Positions 63,274-64,000 of a DNA stretch of 64,000 nucleotides are shown here, piece after piece. Position 1 is the stretch's first letter; the number at the start of each line of letters is the position of its first letter. The notes below the pieces were generated by a model. That model was not told the origin of the DNA, ran no database searches, and saw only the letters and a program-made list of their open reading frames with translations. The position numbers and the translations under genes were made by a program. The DNA is from Spirosoma pollinicola (GTDB taxonomy: Bacteria; Bacteroidota; Bacteroidia; Cytophagales; Spirosomataceae), in assembly GCF_002831565.1 (NCBI RefSeq), contig NZ_CP025096.1, forward strand, positions 5,695,014 to 5,759,013. The letters run 5' to 3'.

Positions 63274-63293
63274 ATTTTGTGGTAGTCTGATGG

Positions 63294-63417
63294 ATGGCGC
63301 AAGGCTCCAGCCTTGTGCCTGTTATTCTCCGGCCTCTGGCCGGTCTTTAAAATCTCACTGTTTGAAATCGGCCAGAGGCCGGAGGATAACAGGCACAAGG
63401 CTGGAGCCTTGCGCCAT
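63294..63417. repeat. Intergenic long inverted repeat, family member 3 by framework
   Basis: The 49-bp arms at 63294-63342 and 63369-63417 match with one mismatch. Each arm contains two small palindromes (AAGGCTCCAGCCTT and CCGGCCTCTGGCCGG). The outer order GGCGC-palindrome-GTGCCTGTT equals that of the repeats at 5314 and 55326, although the palindrome differs. It lies between lpxA and the ABC ATPase gene. Confidence 0.88.
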
Positions 63418-63440
63418 CAGCGCCATCAGGCTATCACAAG

Positions 63441-64000
63441 ATGCTGACAATCACTACCGAGAACATCGGCAAAAAATACCGAAGGGAGTGGATTTTTCGG
63501 CGTGTAAACCTGACGCTTGCTGCTGGTGCGAGTTACACGTTTGTAGGTCCTAATGGCAGCGGAAAATCTACATTACTACAACTGTTAGCCGGGAATTTAC
63601 CCGCTACAGAGGGAACACTAACCTATTCAATGGTTGACAAACTCATTGATTCCGATGACTGGTTTCGGCAGGTGAGTATTGCCGCCCCTTATCTTGAGTT
63701 GGTGGAAGAGTTGACGCTTGACGAACTGCTGACGTTTCATCAGACCTTTAAACCCTTCCGAAACGGTCTTACATCCGAATCTGTAGCCGACCGCCTGTTA
63801 CTGACACACGCTCGGAATAAAGAAATCAAGTACTTTTCGTCGGGCATGAAGCAGCGCGTAAAACTCGGGCTGGCTTTTTTCTCCAATTCCCCAATCGTCA
63901 TTCTGGACGAGCCTACGTCAAACCTCGACCAGCAGGGCGCTGCCTGGTATCATGAGCAGGTGCGCCAACTTGGTGCTGACCAACTCCTGTTGATCGGCTC
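63441..64000 (+). CDS. ABC transporter ATP-binding protein (truncated by window edge)
   Basis: The ATPase subunit of an ABC exporter-type transporter starts at 63441 (MLTITTENIGKKYRREWIF). Visible motifs are Walker A VGPNGSGKST near residue 37, the signature YFSSGMKQR near residue 133, and Walker B IVILDEPTSNLD near residue 155. The frame is still open at 64000. The partner permease would lie beyond the window, so the substrate is unknown. Confidence 0.92.
   Translation, partial: MLTITTENIGKKYRREWIFRRVNLTLAAGASYTFVGPNGSGKSTLLQLLAGNLPATEGTLTYSMVDKLIDSDDWFRQVSIAAPYLELVEELTLDELLTFHQTFKPFRNGLTSESVADRLLLTHARNKEIKYFSSGMKQRVKLGLAFFSNSPIVILDEPTSNLDQQGAAWYHEQVRQLGADQLLLIG

Overview
The window looks like the chromosome of a Bacteroidota, most likely a Cytophagales member close to Spirosoma. 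The evidence is a SusC/SusD pair, a PorT homologue plus a protease carrying a type IX secretion sorting domain, an LpxC-FabZ fusion, propeller-type sensor kinases, and TAnnTTTG promoter boxes in place of sigma70 -10 boxes. The genus is inferred from protein style only.

Layout. 1-22 kb is ordinary core/accessory chromosome: SusC/SusD with a secreted exo/endonuclease-family phosphatase, an M20 amidohydrolase, a single-domain response regulator, an outer-membrane barrel protein, NADP-isocitrate dehydrogenase (icd), a Dabb protein, a large secreted M4 metalloprotease, a histidine phosphatase, and a DUF1080 / DUF1080-PA14 / propeller-cytochrome c group. 22.1-24.0 kb is an AT-rich, gene-poor scar holding a truncated secreted protein and an ISAon1-type transposase remnant that meet at a CTAGCTAGCTAG junction.

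24.08-52.22 kb is a genomic island integrated in a tRNA-Val(TAC) gene. A 50-bp perfect direct repeat of the tRNA 3' half lies at each end, a tyrosine recombinase sits just inside the left end, and a 19-bp motif occurs next to both ends. Its left third is a mobile-element backbone (integrase, excisionase-like protein, DUF3987 protein) followed by decayed material (a broken ISAs1-family transposase and diverged repeats). The middle has a 51-bp-repeat surface protein, a DHFR-family reductase and a RecA-like ATPase with a DUF3871 partner. The right half is a dense signalling block: three histidine kinases, five receiver proteins (one fused to a Crp-type regulator), stand-alone PAS proteins, and a photoactive-yellow-protein (PYP) homologue that keeps the chromophore-binding Cys and the Tyr/Glu/Thr pocket. 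The PYP gene follows a six-PAS kinase gene by 38 bp. A putative light-responsive or PYP-fold signalling system carried on a mobile island is the main candidate for an undescribed system here. A umuC 3' fragment lies inside the right end. No relaxase or conjugation genes are visible, so the island is probably non-autonomous or decayed.

52.2-64 kb returns to core chromosome: the restored tRNA-Val, porT-menG (ubiE), an M19 dipeptidase, an ABA4-like membrane protein, a second membrane protein, a Gfo/Idh/MocA oxidoreductase, tRNA-Met(CAT), an HD phosphohydrolase, the lipid A genes lpxD-lpxC/fabZ-lpxA, and a truncated ABC ATPase at the edge.

About ten long inverted repeats sit in intergenic gaps of the chromosomal parts and none was seen inside the island. 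Three of them share outer sequences around a variable inner palindrome.
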